DNA from: Schistocerca nitens
Lineage: Eukaryota > Arthropoda > Insecta > Orthoptera > Acrididae
Reading direction: 5' to 3'
Length of the DNA stretch: 64,000 nucleotides
Assembly: GCF_023898315.1 (NCBI RefSeq)
Contig: NC_064619.1
Coordinates: 483,517,376-483,581,375 of the forward strand
Below the pieces are notes generated by a model. It made no database searches. It saw nothing but the letters and a program-made list of their open reading frames with translations, and was not told the origin of the DNA. A program made the position numbers and the translations under genes. Within the stretch, counting starts at the first letter, position 1; each line of letters opens with the position of its first letter. Below, piece by piece: positions 33,097 to 42,771 of this stretch.

Positions 33097-33300
33097 GGTT
33101 CAAATGGTTCAAATGGTTCTGAGCACTATGGTACTTAACTGCTGAGGTCATCAGTCCCCTAGAACTTAGAACTACTTAAACCTAACTAACCTAAGGACAC
33201 CACACACATCCATGCCCGAGGCAGGATTCGAACCTGCGACCGTAGCGGTCGCGCGGTTCCAGACTGTAGCGCCTAGAAACGCTCGGCCACCACGACCGGC
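33097..33300 (-). mobile_element. tRNA-derived SINE, family A
   Basis: Minus strand: head gccggtcgtggtggccgagc, box B ggttcgaatcctgcctcggg, tail gctcagaaccatttgaacca repeated. Perfect 13 bp target duplication atacaagcagttt at 33084-33096 and 33301-33313. Confidence 0.95.
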
Positions 33301-33332
33301 ATACAAGCAGTTTATCTATGGACAGAGCTATA

Positions 33333-34110
33333 CAGGGTGTTACAAAAAGGTACGGCCAAACTTTCAGGAAACATTCTTCACACACAAAGAAAGAAAATAT
33401 GTTATGTGGACATGTGTCCGGAAACGCTTACTTTCCATGTTAGAGCTCATTTTATTACTTCTCTTCAAATCACATTAATCATGGAATGGAAACACACAGC
33501 AACAGAACGTACCAGCGTGATTTCAAACACTTTGTTACAGGAAATGTTCAAAATGTCCTCCGTTAGCGAGGATACATGCGTCCACCCTCCGTCGCATGGA
33601 ATCCCTGATGCGCTGATGCAGCCCTGGAGAATGGCGTATTGTATCACACCCGTCCACAATACGAGCACGAAGAGTCTCTACATTTGTTACCGGGGTTGCG
33701 TAGAAAAGAGCTTTCAAATGCCCCCATAAATGAAAGTAAAGAGGGTTCAGGTCAGGAGAGCGTGGAGGCCACGGAATTGGTCCGCCTCTACCAATCCATC
33801 GGTCACCGAATCTGTTGTTGAGAAGCGTACGAACACTTCGACTGAAATGTGCAGGAGCTCCTTTGTGCATGAACCACATGTGTCGTACTTGTAAAGGCAC
33901 ATGTTCTAGCAGCACAGGTAGAGTATCCCGTATGAAGTCATGATATCGTGCTCCATTGAGCGTAGGTGGAAGAACATACTGACGAAACTAAAATGAGCTC
34001 TGACATGGAAATTAAGCGTTTCCGGACACATAGCCACCTAACATCTTTTCTTTATTTGTGTGTGAGGAATGTTTCCTGAAAGTTTGGCCGTACCTTTTTG
34101 TAACACCCTG
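33333..34110 (-). mobile_element. Internally deleted mariner-type element
   Basis: Terminal inverted repeats of about 55 bases (cagggtgttacaaaaaggta at each end) with TA outside. The 778 bases keep only the C-terminal half of a transposase on the minus strand, 33915-33535: WFMHKGAPAHFS (second Asp changed to Lys), then WIGRGGPIPWPPRSPDLNPL. The N-terminal half and first catalytic Asp are absent, so it is non-autonomous. The arms match almost perfectly, which points to recent mobility in trans. Confidence 0.85.
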
Positions 34111-34431
34111 TATTTTACGAAAGCTTTGAGGTTGTAGATAAGCTACCGTTTACTAAACATTGACTTGGGTGATGGAAGTATCCTAAGTACGATATATACA
34201 ATTTCGTTTTTTTTTGTTTTTTTTTGGGGGGGAGGGAGGTTACTTAGGCAGTATTGAAGATAATAAACTAACATAACACATTTATACAACGCAGTAATTC
34301 ATACATTTACAATATAACAGAGATAGAATTAAGATTTTTATGTTGTACATTATTACATACATTTGTTGGATTTATATTAGATTATGTTATTTCTTGATTG
34401 TGCTTAGTAAGTGGTTTGATAAGTAGAGTGG

Positions 34432-34540
34432 AGATACATGTAATTTGCCAGCTGAAGATGGGTGCAAACCCGAAATGCATATTGGCATAAATAAAACGCA
34501 TTAAAAAAAGTGGCTGGTCGCTGTAATTTTATAGTAAAAT
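34432..34540 (-). repeat. Right inverted arm of the 1.9 kb insertion
   Basis: Holds the intact ctgaaga...gaaatgcat block at 34452-34480 and aataaaacgcattaaaaaaa after it. About 52 more bases lie between this arm and the target duplication. Confidence 0.8.
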
Positions 34541-34865
34541 ATCATTATCCAAAGCCACGGAGCTGAACATTTCAAATAAAATGGACAAATTGTTACTTAA
34601 ATCTGTATTCGATGTTAACAAATTTAACTTTTTCGGAAAAGCTTTCCTGGCCATTGCCAGTCTACATTTTATATGCTCTCTACTTCGGCCGTCATCAGTA
34701 ATTTTTTTACGCAAATAGCAAACCTCGTCTACAACTATCACTGTCTCGTTTCGTAATCTAAGTCCCTCAGCATCACGTGATTTCATTCCTGTAGCTGGGG
34801 ATTCTATGGGAAAAATACGTAAATTTAGTATGTAACAAGTTGTTCATTGAGTGATTCATGACGTT

Positions 34866-36068
34866 GCAATCGAGAGAAAACAAAGCTGGTATAGGCATGC
34901 GTATTCAAATACATAGATATGTAAACAGGCAGAATACGCCGCTGCGGTCGGCAACGCCTATATAAGACAACAAGTGTCTGGCGCACTTGTTAGATCGGTT
35001 ATTGCAGTCACAATGACGTGTAATAAATATTTAAGTGAGTTTGAAAGTAGTGTTATCGTCGGTGCACGGGCAATGGGACACAGCATCTCCGAGGTAGCGA
35101 TGAAGTGGGAATTTTCCCGTATAACAACTCACGAGTGTACCGTGAATGTCAGGAATCCCGTAAAACATCAACTCTCCGACATCGCTGCGGCGGGAAAAGA
35201 TCCTGTAAGAACGTGACCAACGACGACTGAAGAGAAGCGTTCAACGTGACAGAACTTCAACCCTACCGCAAATTGCTGCAGATTTCAGTGCTAGGCCGTC
35301 AACGAGTGTCAGCGTGCAAACCATTCAAAGAAACATCATCGATATGGGCTTTCGGATCTGAAGGCCTACTCGTGTACTCTTCATCATTGCACGATGCAAA
35401 GCACTAAGCCTGACCCGTCAACACCGACATTGGACTATTGACGACTATTGCCTGGTCGGAAGAGTCTCGTTTCAAATTGTATCGAGCGCATGGACGTGTA
35501 CGGGTATGGAGACAACCTCATGAATCCATGGACCCTGCATGTCAGCAAGGGACTGTTCAAGATGGCGGAGGCTCTGTAATGGTGTGGGGCGTGTGCAGTT
35601 AGAGTGATATGGGACCTCTGATACATCTGTAAACGACTTTGACAGGTGATACGTACGTAAGCATCCTGTCTGATCACCTGCATCCATTCACGTCCATTGT
35701 GAACATCGACGGACTTGGGACATTCTATCTGGACAATGCAACACCCCACACGTCCAGAATTGCTGCAGATTGCTCCAGGAACATTCTTCTGAGTTGAAAC
35801 ACTTCCGCTGGCCATTAAACTGCTCGGACATGCACATTATTGTGCATATCTGGGATGCCTTGCAACGTGCTGTTCACAAGAGACCTCCATCCCCTCGTAC
35901 TCTTACGGATTTATGGACAGCCCTGCAGGATTCTTGGTTTCAGTTCCCTCCAGCACTACTTCAGACGTTAGTCGAGTCCATGTCACGTCATGATGCGGCT
36001 CTTCTAAGTGCTCACGGGGGCCCCACATGATATTAGGCTGGTCTACTAGTTTCTTTGGCTCTTCATTG
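34866..36068 (+). mobile_element. Tc1-like transposon remnant
   Basis: The right end ttagtttctttggctcttca lies next to TA at 36069. The left end near 34866 is degraded (aaacaaagctggtatagg). A TATA motif (tatataag) at 34959 precedes the transposase start. Readable parts: FESSVIVGARAMGHSISEVAMKW helix-turn-helix at 35040-35110, RVWRQPHESMDPACQQGT at about 35495-35550, VMVWGVCS at 35578-35600, YLDNATPHTSRIA at 35730-35765 (Gln-Asp changed), and the C-terminus to 36027. Stops and frameshifts occur throughout; the third acidic residue region reads CSDMHIIVHIWD, with the catalytic Glu changed to Val. Confidence 0.8.
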
Positions 36069-36077
36069 TATATAGGT

Positions 36078-36688
36078 TGTAAGTAGGATGTTTAGGTTTT
36101 CTTATTGGTGACGTCACGTAGCGCTCTGTATGAAAATCACTGGCTGTGCTGTGTGCAGTCTGTGGCTAGTTTGCATTGTTGTTGCCATTGTAGTGTTGGG
36201 CAGCTGGATGTTAACAGCGTGTAGCGTTGCGCAGTTGGAGGTGAGCCGCCAGCAGTGGTGGATGTGGGGAAGTGAGATGGTGGATTTTTGAGAGCAGATG
36301 ATCTGGACGTGTGTCCATCAGAGACAGCACATTTGTAAGATTGGATGTCATGAACTGATATATATATTATGACTTTTGATGACTATTAAGGTAAATACAT
36401 TGTTTGTTCTCTATTAAAATCTTTCATTTCCTAACTATGCCTATCAGTAGTTAGTGCCTTCCGTAGTTTGAATCTTTTATTTAGCTGGCAGTAGTGGCGC
36501 TCGCTGTTTTGCAGTAGTTCTAGTAACGAAGATTTTTGGTGAGGTAAGTGATTTGTGAAAGGTATAGGTTAATGTTAGTCAGGGCCATTCTTTTGTAGGG
36601 ATTTTTGAAAGTCAGATTGCGTTGCGCTAAAAATATTGTGTGTCAGGTTAAGCACAGTCGTATATAATTTTTCTAAGGGGACGTTTCA
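36078..36688 (+). repeat. 5' LTR
   Basis: Begins tgtaagtagg, ends gacgtttca. 611 bases. A candidate primer-binding site, tgtcgaccctttgccgagg, begins two bases after it (36691); it starts TGT rather than the usual TGG, so the tRNA match is uncertain. Confidence 0.9.
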
Positions 36689-36967
36689 TATGTCGACCCT
36701 TTGCCGAGGATACCTCACTGGAATCTTCTGATTTTTTCTTGTAGTTTGTGTAATTAGTGTAGATTTTGTTTATTGCTAGCGCGTAATTGTAGAGAGAATC
36801 TCCTTTGTAGTTGCAGTCTTTCATTGTTGTACAGTAAAACAGGTGTGGCACGCATGTAAATTTGCACCAAGTATTTCGCAGCTTGCAATTAACTAGATAT
36901 TATTTTCAGCGCTATGTTAATGTGTTCTCTTATTTTCTGTGTTATCGTGTGAAATATTGTGACAATA

Positions 36968-38654
36968 ATGGCGTGTGAAAAACGTAACACTAGGCTCCAA
37001 AGTAAACTGAGAAATAATAGTGACGACGAGCGTAGCTTATCAGCACCACTGTGTAATGAATTAACAGACATTCAAAGTAGTAATTTGGTAACTGTGCATA
37101 GGGAAATGGAGCGGGCGTCAAATAATGGTTTAGACAGTGAAACAGGTAGTGAACAGGGAAGCATTATCGGTCGGCAACAGCTCGCCTCAGGAATCGGGAA
37201 TGACAGAACACAATATTGCAAATACTGTAGACTCAGGTTTTGGGTTCTCACCGTTTTCTCAAATGAGGCAAAACACATTTTCCGCTTGTCAAAATGTGAG
37301 TGTTGCCGGTGCAAATTCACTGCCGAAAAGCACTGAGGAACATGTTTCAGACACCAGTGCATTGTTATTACAATTAATGCAACAAATGGGACAAAAGCCT
37401 CAAAAGTTAGACACAATGGAACAAAATCTTCAAAAGTTAGACACAATGGAACAACACCAGAGACAAACACAGCAACAGTTAGACACAATGGAACAACACC
37501 AGAGACAAACACAGCAACAGTTAGACACAATGGAACAAAATCTTAAAAAGTTAGACACAATGGAACAAAATCTTCAAAAGTTAGACACCACGCTTGAACA
37601 AACACGTGCAGATTTAACTATTGAGTTACATAACATCGAATCGAAATGTCAAAAAGTCTGTAATGACGTAAAAACACAAATTTGTGAGCATTTCCAACCT
37701 ATTTTTTCGCGTCATGAAAATGCATTACAGAATCACGAAGCAAACCATAAGAGAACTGCAAACTATTGTTCATGAAAATCACCACACCTTGCAAGCTAAA
37801 ATTGACTCAGTTGCATTTACCGATTCGGTTACGCAACTTGCAAAAACTCAAGAAAACTTAAAGGACACAGTAGATATGATTTCAACACAAATGGACACCC
37901 TGAAACTTGGTTCAGAAAAACACACTGAGGAAATAAGTACACTATCGGAGAAAGTAGCCGAACTTTCGGATCAGTTCACTAACTTAACTGCAAAGGTAGA
38001 TGATGATCTGAATGACACAAGACCTGTAGCCATCACTGACACAGAAGAGTATGACAAATTAAGAAATTCAAACAAAATCAGAATCAAATTAATACGCAAT
38101 ACAAAAGCGAAATCCGGGAAGTACAAGATCAGTTGGCACAAGTAATACAAAAATTTCATATTTCAGAGGACACTCGCGCTCCACCACGGGAAGAGGAACT
38201 TAGAAATACGGAAAAGCCACAAAATAATAACACAGGGCATTTCGGAAATTATGAAAGAAATTGGCAATGTGCACCGAATTTTGAGATGGAACCGCCGACA
38301 CGACGTAACAATGACCGATATGCTACTCGCCGACACGATGATTTTGACTATAAGCTGTTCATTACTACACGTAAATTCAAAACGTTTAAGAATTCTGCCA
38401 ACGACATTCATCCACAAGCGTGGCTCCATCAATTCTTTCATTGTTTTCCTCCCAACTGGTCATTAGAGCACAGATTAGAATTTATGTGTGGCTATTTAGA
38501 GAATGAACCAGCTGTAAGAATGCGATCGGTCATTCACGATTGTCACAGTGAAGGAGAATTTTACCATGCCTTCCTCTCAGCATATTGGTCTCAAGCTACA
38601 CAAGATCGAGTAAAACATAGCATCATGATGATGAAACACTTTGAACAATATTAA
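36968..38654 (+). pseudogene. gag-like gene of the LTR retrotransposon, three frameshifts
   Basis: Starts MACEKRNTRLQ at 36968. Frame changes are needed near 37180, 37750 and 38110 to follow one protein of about 560 residues. Order: acidic/serine-rich N-terminus; a long coiled coil (37370-37620) of repeated QKLDTMEQ and HQRQTQQQLDTMEQ units; a second heptad-rich stretch with LSEKVAELSDQFTNLTAKV (about 37930-38000); then a capsid-like domain with FKNSANDIHPQAWLHQFF, LEFMCGYLENEPAV and YHAFLSAYWSQATQDRV, the retrotransposon gag core, ending EQY at 38654. No CCHC knuckle is seen. The protein would form the particle shell and bind RNA. The end right after the capsid domain suggests truncation. 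Heptad pattern and capsid match are seen by eye; no search was run. Confidence 0.7.
37394..37598 (+). repeat. Minisatellite in gag: 30 and 42 bp units
   Basis: Units ending agttagacacaatggaacaa repeat about six times with either a 10-codon or a 14-codon spacing. The 42 bp unit (starts at 37451 and 37493) is duplicated exactly. It codes for the coiled coil, and unit lengths in whole codons keep the frame. Confidence 0.85.
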
Positions 38655-40748
38655 GGTTTTGAAATTATTGGAGGAAGCTACGACGTTTTTGAGATTTGAC
38701 TGTGGTGTTATGATGTTATTTTTACGACGACGATGTGTATTATGCTGTTGAGGTATGTTTATGATCAATAAGCTGATACTATATGAAGAATTTGATTATG
38801 CTACATATTTATAATGATGAAATATTGAAGAATGTCGAAGAATATGTGTATGTGTAATAAGGTAAGGAATAATGAGTAGTGGTTAGGGACTCTGATTTGT
38901 GAAAAGGGATGTTGGAAACCAAGAATCGTACTTTAAGAGTATGAAATGTATGTATATGCATAAATGTATCACAACGCCGACGAAAATTTTTTGGACACTG
39001 TTATATTTATAGGATTTTGTTTCTACACATTCGCAACACAAATTCTCGACCTGTGAAATTTTTATATGAGACTGTCACTGTAGTGCAAACTGCTGTCGTA
39101 AATATTTCGATAAGAAAGCTAAGTGACCTTGACGTAATGCGTTATGGGCGGCCAGCTGTGCGAGTCGCCTGGAGAAAAAGTCATTAGGTAAAACAAAAGA
39201 GACCATTAACATCGCTATTGACATTCCATTGTAGAAAGCATCGCAAATACGACACGCTCATTACTTGGAAACATATCGTACTTTGTGCTACTTACTGAAA
39301 TGCTTATGAATTGATGGGAAATATTCTTACATCTGCAAACCTGATTATGACAAGTGTCTTTCTACGAGAGTTGAGAGCTACTGACTTATGAAATGTCACA
39401 TAGCTTATTTCATTTGATATCTGTTTTCCAGCTGTGTTGCAGCATTGGTTTTATAAAATAAACATAAATGCATTTGCTAATTTGAACACTTTCTGTCAAC
39501 AGATCTATTAAATAATTATTTTATAATCCACATTCTTCGAAAAAGGAGCTCTTGGAATGGAAAGAACAATAAGAAGGGACTAATAACACTAACTGCATAT
39601 ATAATTTTCTTTTCAAGTACTTGGTAATTTTTTGTAGAATTAGTTTTTCTGGTGCACCACTTTAATTACATAGACACTAAGATGTGATTATACATTTCCC
39701 TTATCTGCATTGTTCTCTTTAGTGTACTATTTTTTCTGCTTTTGGATTTGTAATGTTTAGATATAAGTTATTACATTTACTGCTGCTTGCTTTGCCAATT
39801 TGCATTTTTTTGTCATAGCTGTTTGTGTTAATTGTTTTGTGCTGCTGCAGTGCCTCGTCCCTTAGTTTAGCATCTGAGCTCAGTAGATTTAAGTTAGCTT
39901 AAGAGGGGGTACACTATGTAAAAGAATGAGTTGCGATGAATTGGAAGAAATTCATTGAGAAGTTATACGAAAAAAGTACAGAAAGCAGGTCTAGATAGGA
40001 CTTTTTGGAAATAATGAAGAACGAAGGGAGATCTCCGAGAAGTAAAGAAAGTTTTGTTTGCAAAATACTGCAGTAAAACAAACCCAGCCCTTTCCTTGTG
40101 TTATCCAACTATGTGTTTGTGTACCCTTGGGTATTTGTGTTCTTCCTGTCTTTATGTGTTTATCTGATGAGAGTGACATTGTAGAATTTTTGTGATAATA
40201 TGTTATTTACTTTGTAAAGATGTTTAGGCATTATTTATTCTGTTTTGTTTTAATGCTCATGTGTGAAGTTGATGTTTCAAAAGTTATTCTGATCTTTTAT
40301 GTTTTTACTTATGTCATAATTCCTGTAACACTAATGTATATGTTTATTTCTATTCTTTTGTAAAGCCCCTATTACTACAAATGTTATCTGTATTTTTATG
40401 TTCTTTAATGATGTATTTTGTATCTTTGTTATTGTATTCTTATGTTATAAAATTGAAATTGACACCAGTTCATCAAATTAAGCAACTTGTAAGTTACATT
40501 TCACTGCACACGTTTCTGTTGGTCATAGTATATAGACAATATGTGAGAAGTAGGGACTGATAGTGTTTGCACGTGTGTTAATAATTCAGCAAGGAACTGG
40601 ATAACAGCATTTCTGGTTCTAAGGACATTTCAAAAAAAAATTTTGTGAGTGGACAAGTGGTGGTTCATGGACTTGCTATATTGTCCACAAGACTCTTCTA
40701 TGGTGATTGTGCACCTGCACAGTCGCAACGGATGGCTGCTAGCCATCT

Positions 40749-40900
40749 CTACAAGAACTACAGTGGGTCTACACTTTTGATGACTCACCAATACCATTAT
40801 TTCTACAAGGACTGCAGCGGGTCTGCACCACTGGTGGCCCACCAATACCATACTCTCTACCAGGACTACAGTGGGTCTGCTCTGTGATGACCTACCTACC
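40749..40900 (+). repeat. 54 bp tandem repeat, about 2.8 units
   Basis: Units start at 40749, 40803 and 40857 with ctac(a/c)aggactRcagYgggtct. Being 18 codons long it stays open in frame as YKNYSGSTLLMTHQYHYF-like units inside a frame of 80 residues (40645-40887). Whether it is translated is unknown. Confidence 0.75.
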
Positions 40901-41256
40901 AATATTCTTCAAAACTTCGACTGACTCTGCTGTGGGTTTGCTCTGTTGTGGCCCATTACCTGTCTGCATGTCAAGAGTCAGCACTGTCTTTCCGTTGGAA
41001 GGACAACACTACTTCTTCAAGACTCCATGGAAATCCACTACTTCCGTGCGCATTTTCTTGTCATTGCTCAGACTTTGAGAAAAACACTGCTATTTTACTG
41101 GAATGAACGATCAGGACTGTCTTTATCGACTGTGAGAAAATTTTAGCTTTTGACCAACATTGTATCAATAAGTATTGATATCTTTGTTATTATAATTATG
41201 AAAAATTTTATCTAATCATTATTGGCCACTGCCCAAAACGATTTGTAAATTTTTTT

Positions 41257-41273
41257 GTGGGGAGCATGGGGGC
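41257..41273 (+). promoter_or_regulatory. Polypurine tract before the 3' LTR
   Basis: gtggggagcatgggggc directly upstream of the 3' LTR start at 41276, the place where plus-strand DNA synthesis is primed. Confidence 0.6.
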
Positions 41274-41275
41274 TA

Positions 41276-41889
41276 TGTAAGTAGGCTGTTTAGGTTTTCT
41301 TATTGGTAACGCCACGTAGCGCTCTGTATGAAAATCACTGGCTGTGCTGTGTGCAGTATGTGGCTAGTTTGCATTGTTGTTGCCATTGTAGTGTTGGGCA
41401 GCTGGATGTTAACAGCGCGTAGCGTTGCGCAGTTGGAGGTGAGCCGCCAGCAGTGGTGGATGTGGGGAAGTGAGATGGTGGATTTTTGAGAGCAGATGAT
41501 CTGGACGTGTGTCCATCAGAGACAGTACATTTGTAAGACTGGATGTCATGAACTGATATATATATATTATGACTTTTGATGACTATTAAGGTAAATACAT
41601 TGTTTGTTCTCTATTAAAATCTTTCATTTCCTAACTATGCCTATCAGTAGTTAGTGCCTTCCGTAGTTTGAATCTTTTATTTAGCTGGCAGTAGTGGCGC
41701 TCGCTGTTTTGCAGTAGTTCTAGTAACGAAGATTTTTGGTGAGGTAAGTGATTTGTGAAAGGTATAGGTTAATGTTAGTCAGGGCCATTCTTTTGTAGGG
41801 ATTTTTGAAAGTCAGATTGCGTTGCGCTAAAAATATTGTGTGTCAGGTTAAGCACAGTCGTATATAATTTTTCAAAAGGAGACGTTTCA
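41276..41889 (+). repeat. 3' LTR
   Basis: 614 bases, same ends as the 5' LTR and nearly identical to it. It shares with the 5' LTR the lack of about 85 bases present in the solo LTR at 11598-12332. Confidence 0.9.
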
Positions 41890-42771
41890 AGGTGGGTCAC
41901 ATAAGATGTAACACCCCTTCATTTCGTGAACGGTTACACATACCGAAACACGGTTTTCGGCAAATGTTACAGCGTCTAGCGGCACGTATGGTTTTGTTTT
42001 GTTAATGTTTTTAGCATTGGCATTAACTCAGGTATTGAAGTAAATAAGTTTTTTTTTATTTTTTCAAGTGCATTCGATAACGTTTGAAAAGACAATTACA
42101 GTGATACAGCGTTTGTTGATGTTGAAACCTGTAAATGAAATTCACAAACGTCGTAGAATGTGACAGCACAGTGGTCCGAAACGGTACTTACGGTGCTAAC
42201 ACTGCCAAGCAAGCATCTCGGACCAGGCTGCTTACTTACGAGCGGCCGACAGTGCAGACAAGTAAACAAGAAAATATACCGACATTCTGACATAGCGTAG
42301 CAGGAGACCTTTGCTTGACAGTGTTTGCACCGTTAATGCCGATTCTGGCCACTATACTCTCAAATTCTAGGACATTTCTCGAAGTTTTTTTGCTATAGGT
42401 TCCAACGTCAACAGTAACAAACGCTGTAACACTGTAGTTATCTTCTCGAGAGCTATCGAATGCAGTTATAAAAGTTTCATTAAAAAATGTAGTTGCTTCA
42501 ATATCTCCGTTGATACTAGCGCTAAAAACATCAACCGAACAAGGAACACACGTCCCCTTGACATTCTAACATGCCGAAAATCACGTTTCAATATGTGTAA
42601 CCGTTTACGAAGTAAAAGCGGCGGTACGTCTTATGTGACTCACCCTATGGTTTTTAATCATATAATACCGATTTAAAACTCAATTTTGTTTTTTGTCGGT
42701 TACAGCGTTACGTCTCACACAGCGAAAAAATTATTACATAGAAAAGTTATTTCCCGTAGAATCCTAATCTA

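Larger units (their letters stand above)
32710..34593. mobile_element. Insertion with ~110 bp inverted ends and 12 bp target duplication
   Basis: The left arm (32711-32819) and right arm (34432-34540) are inverted copies: both carry gcgaccagccacttttttta, gccaatatgcatttSgggtt, catcttcagctg and aaattacatgtatc. The right end has about 52 further bases absent at the left. A 12 bp target duplication is larger than DNA transposons make, and the ctgaagatgg...cgaaatg block resembles ends of Penelope-like retroelements, which can occur as inverted repeats. The interior holds no enzyme of its own, only a SINE (33097-33300) and a mariner derivative (33333-34110). The rest, about 600 bases, is unrecognised. 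Confidence 0.65.
32002..34790 (-). mobile_element. RTE-like LINE fragment split by a SINE and a 1.9 kb insertion
   Basis: Three pieces belong to one minus-strand LINE 3' region: 32002-32041, 32286-32709 and 34606-34790. The first join is across a SINE with an 11-12 bp duplication. The second is across an insertion with the 12 bp duplication acttaaatctgt (32698-32709 and 34594-34605). The coding match is to the C-terminal and thumb part of the LINE at 28281-31076, with stops. Confidence 0.8.
38655..41275. other. Non-coding interior of the LTR retrotransposon
   Basis: AT-rich 2.6 kb with no RT, integrase or protease motif in any frame. It holds a 54 bp tandem repeat (40749-40900) and, next to the 3' LTR, a purine-rich run. 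Similar to the large non-coding interiors of LARD-type elements. Confidence 0.6.
36078..41889 (+). mobile_element. LTR retrotransposon with gag only (no pol)
   Basis: Two LTRs (36078-36688 and 41276-41889), each tgtaagtagg...gacgtttca, bound a 4.6 kb interior. The 4 bp target duplication is aggt (36074-36077 and 41890-41893). The LTRs differ at roughly ten positions by hand count, so the insertion is fairly young. The interior has a broken gag-like gene (36968-38654) and 2.6 kb without coding motifs. Protease, RT, RNase H and integrase are all missing, so it must rely on another element's enzymes. A Ty3/gypsy relation is a guess from gag style and the 4 bp duplication. Confidence 0.85.
36075..42645. 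mobile_element. MITE with ~75 bp inverted ends, split by an LTR retrotransposon
   Basis: The right end (42562-42645, gtaaccgtttacg ... cttatgtgactcaccc) is the inverse of 41890-41970 (ggtgggtcacataagatgta ... gaacggttacac). The left-most three bases ggt lie at 36075-36077, before the LTR element, because the LTR element inserted three bases inside the MITE. TA lies on both sides (36073-36074, 42646-42647). Without the LTR element the MITE is about 755 bases and has no coding capacity. Confidence 0.75.
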
